A DNA stretch of 64,000 bases from Acanthaster planci (Eukaryota; Echinodermata; Asteroidea; Valvatida; Acanthasteridae), in assembly GCF_001949145.1 (NCBI RefSeq), contig NW_019091461.1, forward strand, positions 62,001 through 126,000, given 5' to 3'. The position numbers and the translations under genes were made by a program. This document shows positions 1-13,276 of the stretch, one piece after another (the first letter of the stretch is position 1; every line of letters starts with the position of its first letter). The notes below the pieces were generated by a model that saw nothing but the letters and a program-made list of their open reading frames with translations, did no database searches and had not been told where the DNA came from.

Positions 1-539
1 TTGTAGTTGGCTGGGGTTTTTTTTACTAACTGTGTAATATTTAACAAAATTGACCAAAGCAATAAAAAAACACTCCTACTAAAGTCAACATTTGTATATG
101 CTGCTACGATCAAATCTTCACATCCCTAACTGTAACCTTCCCTCATTTATGATAATCAAATATTCCATTTATTTTCCCCTGCTACACAGCCTAGTCATCA
201 ACAGTCAGATAAATAATCTGTTTGGCTCTACGAGCGGTCACATTCCGTCAACAGACAAAAACAGGCAACTGGTAGACACAGATGGCTTAATATCTGGCTT
301 CATATCGACCATCGACGGTCAAAGCGCAGTATCAAGTGACATAAGCAGTCACAGCCACTCAATTCTGCTTGATGCAGACAGGGAACTCTAATCTGTCGAA
401 AACAAGTCACCAGACTTGTTTGGACTGAGAGGACAGCTTTGTTCAGGATGGATCTCTGCCCAGGAAGGTTAGCGCTCTGAGCACAACGCATGTCCACGTC
501 AAAATGGACAGTCAAAATAGAATACTGATATTTACTTAC

Positions 540-1830
540 AGCAAGTGTATCTAAAACATCAATCAATGTCAGAGAGTAACCACCAAGCACGTCGTTGATG
601 TTCAAGTTGGAGCTGTGAACGACAGCAAGACAAAAGTCAAGCAATGGAATACCAATGTTTGTGTAGCAAATTATTTCATTAACCCTAACACTCCCAAATC
701 CTCCAATTTCAATACGATTTTATATACACCCTAGGGGGTTAGGGTTAAGGCACTGAAACCAAGGACGTCCAACAGCACCTACAGCCTTGAAGCATTCAAG
801 CTAGAACAAAAGGAAAATACATAAGACATATGCAGTCATTTAAGACGTGGGACAGAAACTAATGGGTATGCGTGACCCATTCCACTATATTAGAATAGTT
901 CTACAAGACAAACCCTTGAATAAAATTGGATTAAAAGACGGAAAGGGCTTTTCTGTTGTGATACTAAAATGACGGTCTCAGGTTAAGGTCACTGGTCACG
1001 TTATAAACTTCCTAAATGTCCGTTTAACTACTTCAGGGCTTCAAGGAAGAGGGTATTTAAACCAGTTCCGGGGAATTCTGCCATGCAATACCGCACGACA
1101 TCTATAGCATACATGTACATGCCCTGATGCTCGAGGGATTCCAGTGCTTTCAACTAGCCTGTAGAGTGTTTGGAGCCCTCAAGCCACGATGCCGTAAGAA
1201 ACGTTGCTCAAACCTTGAACAGATGACCACCAAGGGCCAGCATTTGTAAAGTCCACCTTTGCAAAGGAAAGGGATTGTGGCCTCCTGTCATGCTAGAAAG
1301 CCAGTATTTTGGGCCATAAATAACATCATGCCTGGGACAATTGCCATGTGGAATTCTACTTTAGCACAACCACCCACACGTAATGTTGAAATTACTTGAA
1401 ACTGAACCCAATTCACGAGGGGAGGGGCATGAAGAGATTCGCCACTTCATTCGTAAAAACAAAAGTTATACATGCCTTTATAACACTGGTCTGGTACCTG
1501 TTCCTACCATACTCACGGATTGCCATGGTCTGGTCCCCTACCTCTGCAGTGTATGGGATCCAGCTCATCCAGTGGAAATGCATGGGTCATATAGTTATCA
1601 TATCCATAATAGAACATTCTCCTAACATCCTCCAAACGCTGCTGTCTGTCAGCCTCGGTGAAAACACTGTATTTTTTGTCGTAATGTCCCGAGCGTGGTG
1701 TGAACCAGTCAAACTGTTTGCCGCTGGATAAGAGGAAGACCGACACATTGAAGAGAATGACGAGGACGGTGAAGAAGGCACTGCAGGTCATCTTGGTTTG
1801 CTCTGTGGTTTGAATTTGTGCTGGCATCAT
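540..1830 (-). CDS. EDEM1: EDEM1-like ER degradation-enhancing alpha-mannosidase-like protein, first two coding exons (partial)
   Basis: Exon 1 is 1517-1830 with donor GTGAGT; exon 2 is 540-612 with acceptor TTCACAG and donor GTAAGT. They join in frame to 129 codons and the gene continues past the left edge. The product begins with a hydrophobic signal-anchor (FFTVLVILFNVSVFLLSS, about residues 19-36). It then enters the glycosyl hydrolase family 47-like domain: FYYGYDNYMTHAFPLDEL, then PIHCRGRGPD, then across the splice SNLNINDVLGGYSLTLID. I recognise these blocks as EDEM1 rather than EDEM2 or EDEM3. EDEM proteins trim or recognise mannose on misfolded glycoproteins in the ER and pass them to ER-associated degradation. 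The catalytic residues are not in the window. The start is uncertain: codons 1, 2 and 14 are all Met, and the third sits just before the hydrophobic segment. A strong acceptor (CACTCCAG) just upstream of the ATG suggests a separate 5' UTR exon. Confidence 0.9.
679..748. mobile_element. 70-bp TTAA-flanked miniature element, CCCTAAC termini
   Basis: The element runs from TTAACCCTAAC to GTTAGGGTTAA, inverted ends with TTAA on both sides. It lies in EDEM1 intron 2. TTAA targets and CCC/GGG ends are the hallmark of piggyBac-type cut-and-paste elements; this copy has no coding capacity. The same ends occur at 23125-23348, 25558-25968 and 44833-44891. Confidence 0.5.
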
Positions 1831-2568
1831 GGCAGGAACTGACGAGATTCACCTGGAGTGAACATTGTGCCGCAAGACTAGTTGGTTAATTTAAAGCTCA
1901 GTCTCTGCGGATTTCCTTGGCCAGTCCTTGTGCAGGAAATAAAACAGAACAGAGATAATTCATTAAAATATGAATTGTCATTATCAACAATGTGTCAGGT
2001 TGTGTTTAAATATTTAATATCCCCTTACTTGACCTTGAAACCTCATACTTCCAGAACTTTAAGTTACAGGGTTGTGCCTTGTTACAGCCATGACATTTCT
2101 GGAAGTAGAGCCCTCCTAAGCCCTTTTGATGTTCATCTTGTTAGCAATAAAATTGTTGATGATCAGCTTGAATGGCTTTTTCGGGGAAGACTTGATTGAG
2201 AATGTGGCATTTTTAATTGCAGTACGTCCTACCCTGACCACCATCAGTGCATTGATCGGGATTGATCTGATCTCACTGGGCTGCATTCACAAACCCACAG
2301 CATTGCAAATTCACATAAAGCAGTTAGGCTACAAGGCAAACAAGGTTGTGCCTGCGGCGCTGCATCTCAGGAGTTGCCTTGTCATGGCTGGCGAGACACC
2401 GATGTGAAGTAAGTTTCTCGTTCAACGTTTGTTACTTCTTGTTGAATAAGTAACCGTTTGCCATTCAGGATGCACATCCTGAAAAGAGATGGAGTGCAAA
2501 AGGGACCGAAAAAACAAACTTTGCCAACTACATTTTTGACTGAAATAGTTTTGATGAATCAGCAAGTA

Positions 2569-3130
2569 TATAAAAACCCAACCTTTTTTTTTCCTCTAAT
2601 AATTACACTGCAATAAATACTGATGCCAACATTTCAGGGATGGTTTGACCCGAAAAACACCATGCCCCGGGCTGCCAAGAGTTGTCGCTTATTGAGGAGA
2701 GCAATGGCATCATATTCAATGTGGTACTCTCCAGGAGGGGCATGGGCTTTGGGTATTTTATTTTGATTTGAGATAAATATAAAAGTGTAGCATGATGCAT
2801 TCACTTTCCCACTCCTGGTTTGCAAGCGAAGAGCTCCACCGACAAGACTTTTGTCAAAGCCATTTTAACCGTGGAAAAATGCCTTTGGCCTGGTTTAAAT
2901 GGAGACAATGGGGTCGTTAAAGTGTGCAGAAGCACTTTGAAAAAAGGAAGGTCAGAGCCGGGGCATGGGATATTATTTTGATTGAAATAGTATAGAAAGG
3001 GCAAGTAGGCCTTTATAAAAACTAACCTTTATTTTTTCCCTAATAGGCCTAAATACACTGTGGTAAAAACCGTTGCCACCATTTCAGGGCTTGTTTGACC
3101 CAAAAAAACATGTTACCCTTGGTTTCCTCG
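2569..3130. repeat. diverged intergenic direct repeat
   Basis: Two related blocks. TATAAAAACCCAACC at about 2569 followed by CATTTCAGGGATGGTTTGACC matches, with drift, TATAAAAACTAACC at about 3014 followed by CATTTCAGGGCTTGTTTGACC. A second motif, GGGGCATGGG followed by TTATTTTGATT, is at about 2738 and again at 2961. The order of the two motifs suggests a staggered tandem duplication. No function is apparent. Confidence 0.5.
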
Positions 3131-3512
3131 GTGGGAGGGAGTTGTTTGTGTGTACAACATTGCGAAAAGGCACGTACAATGTAAATTGGATACACGTACA
3201 TGTACAGATGATACAGATGTGAATTGACGTGCATGGTGGCGGTGTATGTTTGTTTGTTTTTGTCCCTTGTGCACTCAATCAATCTCGTTTATTTTCCAAG
3301 TAACAATACAGTAAATATGACAGATTAAGAGCAATAAAAATCCTTATATTACAGAGAGGCCTACCTACATTGAACATGTGCATGTCATGTGTAATACTAT
3401 GACCCTATGCAGCCTGTGCCACTTTGCGTCCGAAATCTGGATACATTTTGTATGATGATAGTATACATTTTTTACACTGATAAAACACTAAATACATTTA
3501 GAAAATACTTAC

Positions 3513-3690
3513 TAAAAGTACGAATACCATGAAATATGCTGAAAACTGTAACGTTTCAGAAATACAACATACTGAGGTGACCTGTCCGTCCGCGTCGTTC
3601 CTAAAAGTGAAACCAAAGTTAGTCGGTGTTGATGTTGATAACAGCAATACAAGTTCCGGGATGTTAAGTTGAACAACAGAGGGCGCAATT
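3513..3690 (-). other. possible 5' non-coding exon and promoter region of the EDEM1-like gene
   Basis: Reading the minus strand, a GCGCCCTCT motif at 3674-3686 is followed by about 170 bases that end in a good donor, GTAAGTAT, with its first exonic base at 3513. The next strong minus-strand acceptor is just before the EDEM1 ATG. This would make a leader exon with an intron of about 1.7 kb. The transcription start is not defined by sequence alone and the link to EDEM1 is inferred. Confidence 0.3.
3674..3686 (-). promoter_or_regulatory. CAACAGAGGGCGC motif, CTCF-core-like
   Basis: The 13-mer is identical to the one at 48035-48047. It resembles the core of the vertebrate CTCF consensus (CCASYAGRGGGCGC). 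It lies at the 5' side of the proposed EDEM1 leader exon. Confidence 0.35.
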
Positions 3691-6600
3691 AAGTACACGT
3701 CACGTAGATTTTTTTTGAGCTGAGTAGCGAGGGCGGGGCCACTGTTTATTCAAATGGGGGACTCAGCTGTGAGTTAACACAGAGAAAAAAACGGATAAGA
3801 AGAAAATTTCTAACATTTTCAAGTACCCGCAAAAAATGAAATAAATCTTAAAAACTTGAAAAGTGATGGTTGAAGATAAATTTTCAACCTAGCTCTCAAA
3901 AGATTGTTTAAAAATGACATATTCTTTCTTTTACAGGTGGAATATACTAATGAACACAATTGCTTTCACATTTGCGTAGTCTACAAAGAATTTGGCAAAA
4001 TATTTAAGAAATGGCTCAGTATTTTCACGAATGTCATCTACGGAATACTTCTGCAACTGGACTGTATTAGGATACAGGTAGTTTATGGAGTCCACTTGGC
4101 TCAAAACATCCCGAGACACACACAAACGCAGTGAAATAAAATCTTTAGTGGTTAGTCATGTGGCTATCTTTAATCATGTCTGCAACAAATCTACAAGAGC
4201 AATTATTATAAAGTCAAAATCACATCAAATCAGAAAATTCTGAGGAAACACAAGCATCCATCAGCCAAATGTTTACGAAAAATTATCCGCTTTGCACAAT
4301 TTCCACCCCAAAAAAGGTTCTGGATTTCTAACTGTTCATGACATCTTATCAATGGATTAATGTCATCCTGCCCAACACAACAGGCAAAGCGCGACTGCTC
4401 CACAAAACAGCGCTTACTGACATGCATATGACCAACATAGCGATTCGCCCTACAAAGCACCTATGCGCAACAATGTTGCAAAGAGTTATCCCTGTCTACT
4501 ACCCACTGTTGATGCCATTTTGTTGTCTATTTAGACTGACATAAACCAGGAGTCACTCCAACTGTTTCAACATCAACAATTTTCTAATTTGGTCTCTTGG
4601 TTATGGAAACAAATTACTCAAAATGCAAACCAAGGAAAGCGAGTATCACACAAAAACTGTTCGTGAAATCTCATCACAAAACTCGGTATTATTCAGATGA
4701 GCGATCCTTAGAATCTGCTTACAATAGCCAGGACAAAATCTCACACAGCCGTCTTGAAGTATACCGACTTCCCTCATCATGTTGCCGACTATTCATACGG
4801 ATTTCAAGTCACAAGTTATTTGAATAAACTTCAACAAGATCATTCCGTTGCCAAGGTTCACCCCGTTACTTATGACAGGTGCTGTCAATGGTTTTGTGAT
4901 GGTCTTGACTTCAACACTGCAACCTGACAAAGAGAGCTGTTAATGCACGGGTTACAAGATTCATTTGTATCCGTAATGTTCTCCTTCTGACGTAACCAAC
5001 CTGTATGTGCTTCAAACAAGCATGGTGCTTTGTTAAATTGAAATCACGAAGCATTATACTTTTTAAGGTATAAAACAAGATTCATTGGTTCCACTCTAGT
5101 TGTGGGTGCATTCTTTATGAACCCATTAATTCTCCCATTAAACGTCATTTAAAAGAAAGAAAAATGCTGAATTTTGGACTAACAGGTATAAAAACAGTTT
5201 TCATTGAGACGTTTAAATCACATGCCCAGATCTACAGCTATTGTCTTTCATAACCACCACCAGATTTCACTAACAAACGATTACATAACCCTGGGTTGAT
5301 TTAAACAATTCATCAACAGTTTCTTTGATGCGAACACCCACTCCACTTAAGATATTTCCCTGGTGATCTGAAGCAGGTGGTCTGCTACGGCATATGAAAA
5401 TCTTTAGTAATATGTTAGAGATACAAGTTAACCACTCAAGAAAATAAAGAACCAATTTTGAAGTTCTGCAAGAAATGGCATTTGCGTGGCACGGATGTCC
5501 CGCAAGAGAAAACTTGTGAATAAAGACCAGCTTGGGGTGTCAATTGGGTACTCATTACTGCAGGATTCTTTAATGTAAAGCAGATTACTAGAACAGGCAA
5601 AAGATTCTTGTCACAAGTGACCTTGATAGCATGGCCTTATCAATATCTTTGATGTGGAATCTTCGGGTGAAATCGATGACAAAGTACCTACAATATTAGA
5701 TACATTTTCTGTTTCGTAAGCCATTATAGATTATCTACATCAAGTCACAGTTTTAGTGAAATATATATTCAATAGTTTCCTAAACATGGCCATTGAGTCA
5801 GTCTTACTTATCCTTCATGAAGATATCGCTTTCATCGTTCTCACAACAACCAAGGAATTATTTTTGAAGATGGCTCCAACACTAACATGAACAAATTCCC
5901 CCCAAAGGCTGAGGCAATGATAAAACACTCTGAAAAGAGGGCCATCCAAAGCATTATTTTGTTAGGCTGTGTATTTTTGCTAAGAACTTTTCTACAACTC
6001 CAAAAATCCAGCACTGTGCATCCAACAATGGGCAATTCTGCAGGCAAAATACCTGTTTACACAGAAGTGCAGTAATGGAATGCGCTGAATGAAAGTGGTA
6101 CACGGCGCATTTACTCGGTACATTTACACGCATGGCAGAAATCCATGCATCCTGCAAGTCATTTCATGTTGACGATTTTCCACTTTTAATAGTAGCACCC
6201 CATAGGAAGAATCACAGGCAGGAGAAAGCAACGCCCACTCTCGCTCCAACGTTCTCCCACCGACTCTGTGACGTGACACCTAACAAGGCCTCTGAGAGGC
6301 CACAACGTGCGAGTCTCAGTTTAGTATCTTAGAACACTGCCTAGGTTTCTAGATGCGGCGGTTTGTGCCCTGACCGAGTAGTTTGTAAACTGTCCCACGG
6401 AAAAACCTTGTGTTCTGTTTCACGGAATTCATTACCGCTGGTCTGTGTGAATGAATGGGGCCCTATGAGCCATCAAGGCCCTAGCTGAACAGTAACAGTG
6501 AAGTCCTGAATATACTGCCAAAAGCAAGTGTTGGATTTCAGCAGACAGAGGGTACTTAAGGTGACACAGACAGTTGTTCTACCAGCTTGAATTCTTACAA

Positions 6601-7782
6601 CTCCAACTTGCCCGGTAACTACAACGCCCAGCAGATAAAAAAAAACTACAGAACATAAAACTGCAGAAATATTGACAAGATGTTAGACACTGTGAAAAAA
6701 AAAAAGATCAAACTCTTGGCATTCAGTAAAAGAATTCCATCTCATGCCTTTTCTTTTCATAATTAACTAGTTGCCGTAACATTTTCCCCTGCTCTCACAA
6801 ATCATCAGTTATCTATAATTACTGGGTAATACTTTGTATAAATAAGCCAAAGTTACTAACGATTCATATATATGTAGTCTACACCATGCAGCTGTATGAC
6901 TTGCGCTGACAAAAAAATCTAAGACAATTAATTTGCAGTCTTATCAACAGATAAAGTCATTCTCAATCAATTTTCCTTTTTTTTCAATATGATTGCAAAA
7001 CAAACGGGAAAAAGAAATTTTCTTTTTAAACAATGTACAAGAACACTCAATGCTGTTCAATAACATCTGGTCCCGTTTCGACTTTGAACGACGCGACAAT
7101 TTCCTTTCAAAACTACAGACCAACATGATCGCCCAACACTCTTCTGAAGTTATGAAATTTTCTTGTAGCACTCTTTCAATTCTCCATGTGCATTTGGGGC
7201 CAGACCACAACCATGAATGTGAACATGTGCAAGAAACTTTGGACCGAGAATTTGGTTTTTTTAAGTTCTGAAGTGAAGAAAAAACTCAGACTCAAGCTAC
7301 TGGAGAACTAATCCTACAAAAAGACGCATCGAGTTTCCGAGATCTCCTGTCGAGTTATTTTAGAAATAGGCTCATGTCAAAATGCATGGAAAGCGCTCTC
7401 TATTATCTTATCCTATACACTGATGATGTCACACACTGTTTACACCTGCACTTTCCAACAGAGCAATTGGGGCCTTCAGTCTGCTAAGCATCATGACAAA
7501 GCTGTACACACAGTGCAAAGTCATCAGTGCAGAAGTCTGATGAGAAACCCAATGCGTCACCAACATTCTGCGAGTGCAACTTCAAGGAAAGAACTTCTGC
7601 CTACAACTTATAACGAAATCGGATGAATCTCTTTGGAACTCACATTCACAGGAAAAAAAAAAATCCCCAGTAATATTAGAGCCCGGTATGTAGATATGTA
7701 CGACTCCCCACTCACATACATAAACCCAGCGGAGAGCAAACGTTTAAACAGTATATCTTTGTTTCTTTTTAAAATGGCATTG

Positions 7783-7788
7783 TTTATT
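7783..7788 (-). terminator. candidate poly(A) signal of CAPZA
   Basis: AATAAA on the minus strand about 30 bases beyond the stop codon. A longer UTR using a later site cannot be excluded. Confidence 0.4.
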
Positions 7789-7818
7789 TTGGGGGAGGAG
7801 GGGGTGGAGATGGTTGGT

Positions 7819-10800
7819 CTAGTCTGCCTCGGCACCTTTCAACTCCTGGCCTAGTTTGTAATCGCTGATCTTGTTCCAGTCGATCCTGGAGCGGGTGATG
7901 GGAAGCTGGCGTCGCAGAGCCTTGAAGGTTGTCTCCGACATGACTTTGTAATCATCCACCATGGAGCTCTGGTAGTCGTTCTCGGCCTTCTCGATCACGT
8001 TCAGGATGGCCTTGGCTGTAGCTGCCTCATCCTGGAGGGGTCAAAAGTTAAAGGTTAGGAGAGAACAAAAGGCACACGATACTCAAGGTCTTTAAATCAG
8101 GGAGAAAAATCAGAGGTGCAGATGGAGTTTGTTGGATAAAAGATTTACTGGAGGATGAAAAGGAAATTTCAACAGTAACTGAATTTGACCGCTCATCCAC
8201 TGAAGACTGTCTCTTTTTTTAAAACCAGCATGGAAATCTGACTGATAATTGTAAAATTTTATTTTAAAAAGTGGAAGGAAACCAAACCGACTAACTCTGA
8301 TACATGTGAATTTTCACAGTAGAAAACTGACCGAAGTTGGCCTAACATCATGTTGAGGATATGAAAAGGAGCGAAGCAGCAGTACAGATGGACCTGCACT
8401 GATGTCTGTTTTGGTTTTGTTTTTCAAAATACTGACGAGTATTTAGCATTTTGTTTTATATGACGTTACCAACCAAGAATGTTTCGTCTTTTATATGAGA
8501 AAATTGACCAGTAATGATTTGGAAATTACAGATGCACAAGCAGATAAATTCCAACATATGATGGAATGTGAGGTCTATATTTGTTCAGAAAGTAATGGCC
8601 TCCCTGTCTCTTCAAAGCTGATCTTCGTCTACAAGTGAAAGGTGGACAATCCTGCTTTGAGTCCCAAACTCTTCGGTTTGCTCTTGGCGTCTGTGGTAGG
8701 AAACTGACCGATATTGATATTTGTTCCTTGATTTCCTTGTGGCTGACCAGCTGGACGTTGCCGTCTTCGTAATAGTGGACCTGAGTCTTCATGATCCCCT
8801 TGACTTCGGCCTTGGTCCCGGGGCCAGTGAAAGTTGTGGAAAACTGTGATCGCCAGCGTCCATTCCTGAAAAGAAAGTGGTATGTCATGTCTTAAGAGCT
8901 TCCTCCATTAAAGCAAAGTGTGGGCAGTTGAGCGAGTGTGTCCTCAGAAGAGCAAGCAATAACCTCCAAGTATACTTTTTTCAAACGGCTTGATCAGATT
9001 ACTACACTCGCTGTCCAAATTAAGAGAGGATCTTCCCCGAAGAACAAAAGACAAAATCAAATCTAACTGTAAAATGAAAATATTCCTGTGAAACACTCTG
9101 GTGAGCTCAGGCCAACACGCTTAAACTGCTCGTATAAACTGCTTTAGCAAAGTGAGAGTTTGAGCACTTTGATGTGGATTTAGGTCGACCAAAATCAAGG
9201 CATTTGGAAAAAAAAACAGAGCATTGCATACCAGAAGTTATGGGGGCTGAACTTGTGATCTTCGATACATACAATCAACGTGACTGCATCCCCATCGCTC
9301 TTTCCGTAGACCTGCAGGTGGAAAAAAAAAAGATTCACTATTTTAGTTTGCAAACTTTTTAAAATGTCAAGATACCGCAGTCATTGAAAAGTTGAAGTTT
9401 ACAAATGTAGGGCTTTGGTGATCATTTGTTGAAAATTTGTGCAACATTTGTTACTTCATTGTTGCTTTTTGGAGATTCCATGATGATGTCACGGTGTGAT
9501 ATCTGCTGAAATGCAATGTTGGGCGCCACGACCCATGGCCGCTTGAGGACTCTGCGTATGCTCAACCTGGACGAAGGTCATCCCTGTGTGTTTACAAACT
9601 CAACAGGAATCACTCAAGCATGGGGACGAATAAAAAAAGTTACCCGGCACCGTATACCCAATTGGCCAGAATGCACTTAAACATCTTCTGTGTTACGGAA
9701 CAGGAAATCCTGTGCTTGCATGTCATCGGGTGTGAACTGGCTGGTTGAAGCAAGCCCAAACCTGAGACTGGCATCGACAGTATTGGTCAGTTGTCTCCCC
9801 TACGAGTGGCTTACCGTGTGGACTCCGTTTGGAAAGTGATCCTTGACATGGGCAATTATCGCCTTGTCCATGGCCGCCCTCCACGGCTCCGCCATCTCGT
9901 TCACGGCATGGGAGTCAATGTCCGAAGACTCCTTCCGCAGATGGTCATATTTGAAAGACTTCTTTAGGTTGGGCGCCACGTAGCGATTACCGCCGACGTT
10001 CCCATGTTCAGTGATGAGAACCTAAGGTTGCATACCAAACCAAACTTGAAAGCACACCACGAACTGATGATGGCTGTAAACTGCAATTTCAATTTCAGAG
10101 CCTTACTCACGAAGCGATACGCAGAGTAAAACAACAAACCTTTGTCTTCTTTACTTTGTCCATCTTCACTGATCCTCCCACAAAAACTAATGCACTTGAT
10201 ACCCCAAACCCCTCCCACATGTATTTTGTGACGAGTGGGGTTTACAAGTTAACACACCTGTAAACCTTTCTTCACCTTCAGAGAAATCCACAATTTCCCA
10301 TGTGGGATACTGACATTCCTGTAGAAATGCCTCCTAAATTGGACTAGCAGTTGTTAAATTTTCAAGATGGCAAACTTAACTAAAATTTGAGGTATCGGTG
10401 GGTAAAATAAAACTAATACATTGAGGTAACCTTTCTTTACATCTAACCAAATTACCCCATTCCAGGGTATGTAATTGAAACTTTTCTGATTTTTTTCTTC
10501 TAAAATTATATTATTGAGGGTTGGCAGGTTCATAATCTAACATGATAAAAGGTATTGGCACTGGCAGGATCCCAGTTTGTTATTTGTTTGCTGACAATTT
10601 TGTTATTTGTTTCCTCGTAATACATATTACGCAATGATGTACAAGCAACCACACTTTTTATGGGTCACAAAAACCACAAGCAAGTTGTACACAAGTTATT
10701 TCTGAGAGCCAAAAGCAGGTTGGATCGTATAAAAGTCTTCACAATTTGGGGCAATCCAAATCTTTGAGACTCACAATAACATGGATCAGTCAGAGAGTTC

Positions 10801-13276
10801 AGAGGGTAAACACAAAGGAATCACAGAACAGCCCTATGTGCCAATGATGTGTCACTGTGTTAGCCACAGTGCATGATGGGATAGAAAGGGGGTCATCAAT
10901 GCCAAGAAGATAACATAGTGTCAATATTGACTGTCCAGCTTTAATCTTTCATTATTCAATTATGCTTCCTGGTTCATCTCAGTTGGGTATCACTTTTGAG
11001 GAACATCCTTCCTTCTCCCCGATGAATCCACCCTGCATTCTTCCTTCCATCCCTCCATTTTTAATTTAATACTGACAATAAAAGCTTTTACTGCCAAGCG
11101 TCGGATGTCAGATGTTTTGACACCAACACCATAAAAACTTGGACACACAGCTCTCTTTAAAGGGTCTAGGCAATGATTTTTTCTTAGATGCGCATTTTGT
11201 GTAACTTTATACTCGCCGTCAGTCCACGAAAACCATCTGACATCCTTCTGTATTTGAGTGTGCTGAAACGTGCAACTTTTTAAACGTTTAAAATTGTTCA
11301 TACTTTTCTGGACAACTGAGGGCACTGTTGCTATGACATCATTCGGGGATGACACATGTTTACATGCTTTTCTTTTAACTCAAAACTGTGAACCCCAAAT
11401 TTGCGCCTTGAAAATCTTTCTTAGAAAGGCTTCTTCATTGGCTTATTGCCAACGAGGCGCCAAATATGAGGAAATTTAGGGCAGTGAAATATGAATACAT
11501 TCTACACTGTGAAATATAAAAAAAGCACAAAGGTTTTCTCCCTATGATGATATCAAATGTTTGCTCATGAATATGGAAACTGGTACAAGCATGAAAAAAA
11601 CAAGTTCTGAAAACAACTTTTGAAATTAATAGCAAAAAAAAATGAAAATCAGGTTAACTAGAACAAAACTCTAGCCGCATTTCAAGGGGTGTGTAATTTT
11701 TTTTACTGCATGGACCCTTTGAAATACTTTACCAACACATGATGCATTAACTTTTCCTGGGCCCAGTATGTAAGAAAGGATCAGTCAGTACTGATGTGTG
11801 AGTTCTTAAAGACAATAATTACTCAAATACATGTATTTGTCCGAGTGGACTTAAACTTTTGGAATACGCACCAACAATGGGTGTCAATTAAATTGCAACC
11901 AAGCCATGAAAGCTCGAAGCAACTGGGCATCTGGGATTAAACTTTTTGAGTACTTACCATTTCGTTGTCAACTTTGCAAGGGGTGAGTTGCTCATTATTG
12001 TACTGAGCAATGGCACTGTTTCAGGGAAGAACATAAAAAACAAGATGCAACTAATACTTCAGCAGAAGTTAGAATAAAAGTACAAACAATGAATAGGCTA
12101 ATTTCTAGATTGAAACAGGCTACGTGTACTAACGGGAAACTTTTTGAGCTTTGTTTTCAAAATGCCTCTACTGGTTACGCTCAAATCCCACTCAGTTAAT
12201 GTAAGTACGCAATACGTGCAAACAAAATGGATACTTACTCCACCACTTGATCCTTCAGTAACTTATCGTTATTGACCAAAGTTCTCACAGCTGTAAAAAG
12301 AGGCATAAGAAAAACACTGAGTACACAATTCACCTGAATCTCCCATAAAAAAAGGCATTTCTTATCTCACAAATCAAGGTGTCGGAGATGTTTGGATCAA
12401 CGAAAAATAAGACTGTGCATCAGCTGCGTGTACAGAGAGTTGAACCTGGTAATTACAATCAAAACAAACTTACAGTTAAAGACCTCGTTGAATTCTCCGG
12501 GGGGTATATGCCGAATGAACGATGATGCTATGCGCACCTAACAAACAAACATCCAAAATGATTTTCAATGTGATTTTAACAATCTGGGTAGTTCAACCCG
12601 ATTTCTATTTCAAAAGGCTCATTTATTTTATTTTATTTTATTATACGAATTAGGCCTAAGCCCATACAATATCTATTCGGTCATGTCAGTTGGTTTAATT
12701 TACTATTTACAGAAGAAAATCATTTTCATGGTTGCTACAGGAAACAAAATGGATGTTAGTGCTGGACCAACTTCCAACAAAGAAATTATTCATAGACTTC
12801 TTTGTCACTGCACACTAACCCACTGTCTAGTTAGACCATATGACCTTCGTATCTAGCTTTCTTTGCAATATACTTCCATCATGTCCATCAGCATAGGCGA
12901 TAGGCCTATTCCATCATTTTAATCTTGATATTTCATATAGGTTACAAGATTTTGGAATATATTGTAATAATGTAAAGACGCCAAACACGATACAAAGACA
13001 GTTTTGATTCCTTGTAGACCTTGATATAGCTGGAAACTGTCCGGAAAATGGGCGACTCTAGTATATGACCATGTATGACCGAATTGAACTGTCAAGTTGA
13101 CAAAAAGCAGGAAGTAAGTTTGATGTGTTGAATTTCTCTCGAGACAATTCAAATATGGGTCTAATTAAGAACTCCAAAAGTTCAATGCCTCTTTGTCATA
13201 GAGTAGTTATTACTATCACAGCAAAGTTGTATTTACTTACCTTTTCTTGGTCAGAAATTGGTTCGAGGTCTGCCAT
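7819..13276 (-). CDS. CAPZA: F-actin-capping protein subunit alpha (CapZ alpha)
   Basis: Eight coding exons on the minus strand: 13241-13276, 12474-12537, 12239-12290, 11958-12015, 9815-10021, 9232-9311, 8709-8865 and 7819-8031. All have GT-AG ends, and phases add to 289 codons including the TAG stop, so 288 residues against 286 in human CAPZA1. The product starts [12 protein letters not shown] and contains [47 protein letters not shown] and [12 protein letters not shown], all conserved blocks of the alpha subunit. The C-terminal region, which contacts the actin barbed end as an amphipathic tentacle, is present. With the beta subunit (not in this window) it caps filament barbed ends in the cytoplasm. 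A possible poly(A) signal (AATAAA on the minus strand, 7783-7788) is only about 30 bases past the stop. The gene is head-to-head with PEX26, with 3.2 kb between start codons. Confidence 0.95.
12623..12645. repeat. TTTTA short tandem repeat
   Basis: A short run of TTTTA-type pentanucleotide repeats in CAPZA intron 1. Confidence 0.6.

Larger units (their letters stand above)
1831..7782. other. spacer between EDEM1 5' end and CAPZA 3' end
   Basis: About 6 kb of AT-rich sequence. Apart from the possible EDEM1 leader exon (3513-3690) and the diverged repeat near 2569-3130, I see no recognisable exon. Open frames here are short, with no splice-supported chains or familiar motifs. Confidence 0.5.

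Noticed and set aside
9518-9980. Thirteen-base match GTTGGGCGCCACG in CAPZA intron 5 and exon 5
   Set aside because: No longer similarity around it, so probably chance or a very short duplication.
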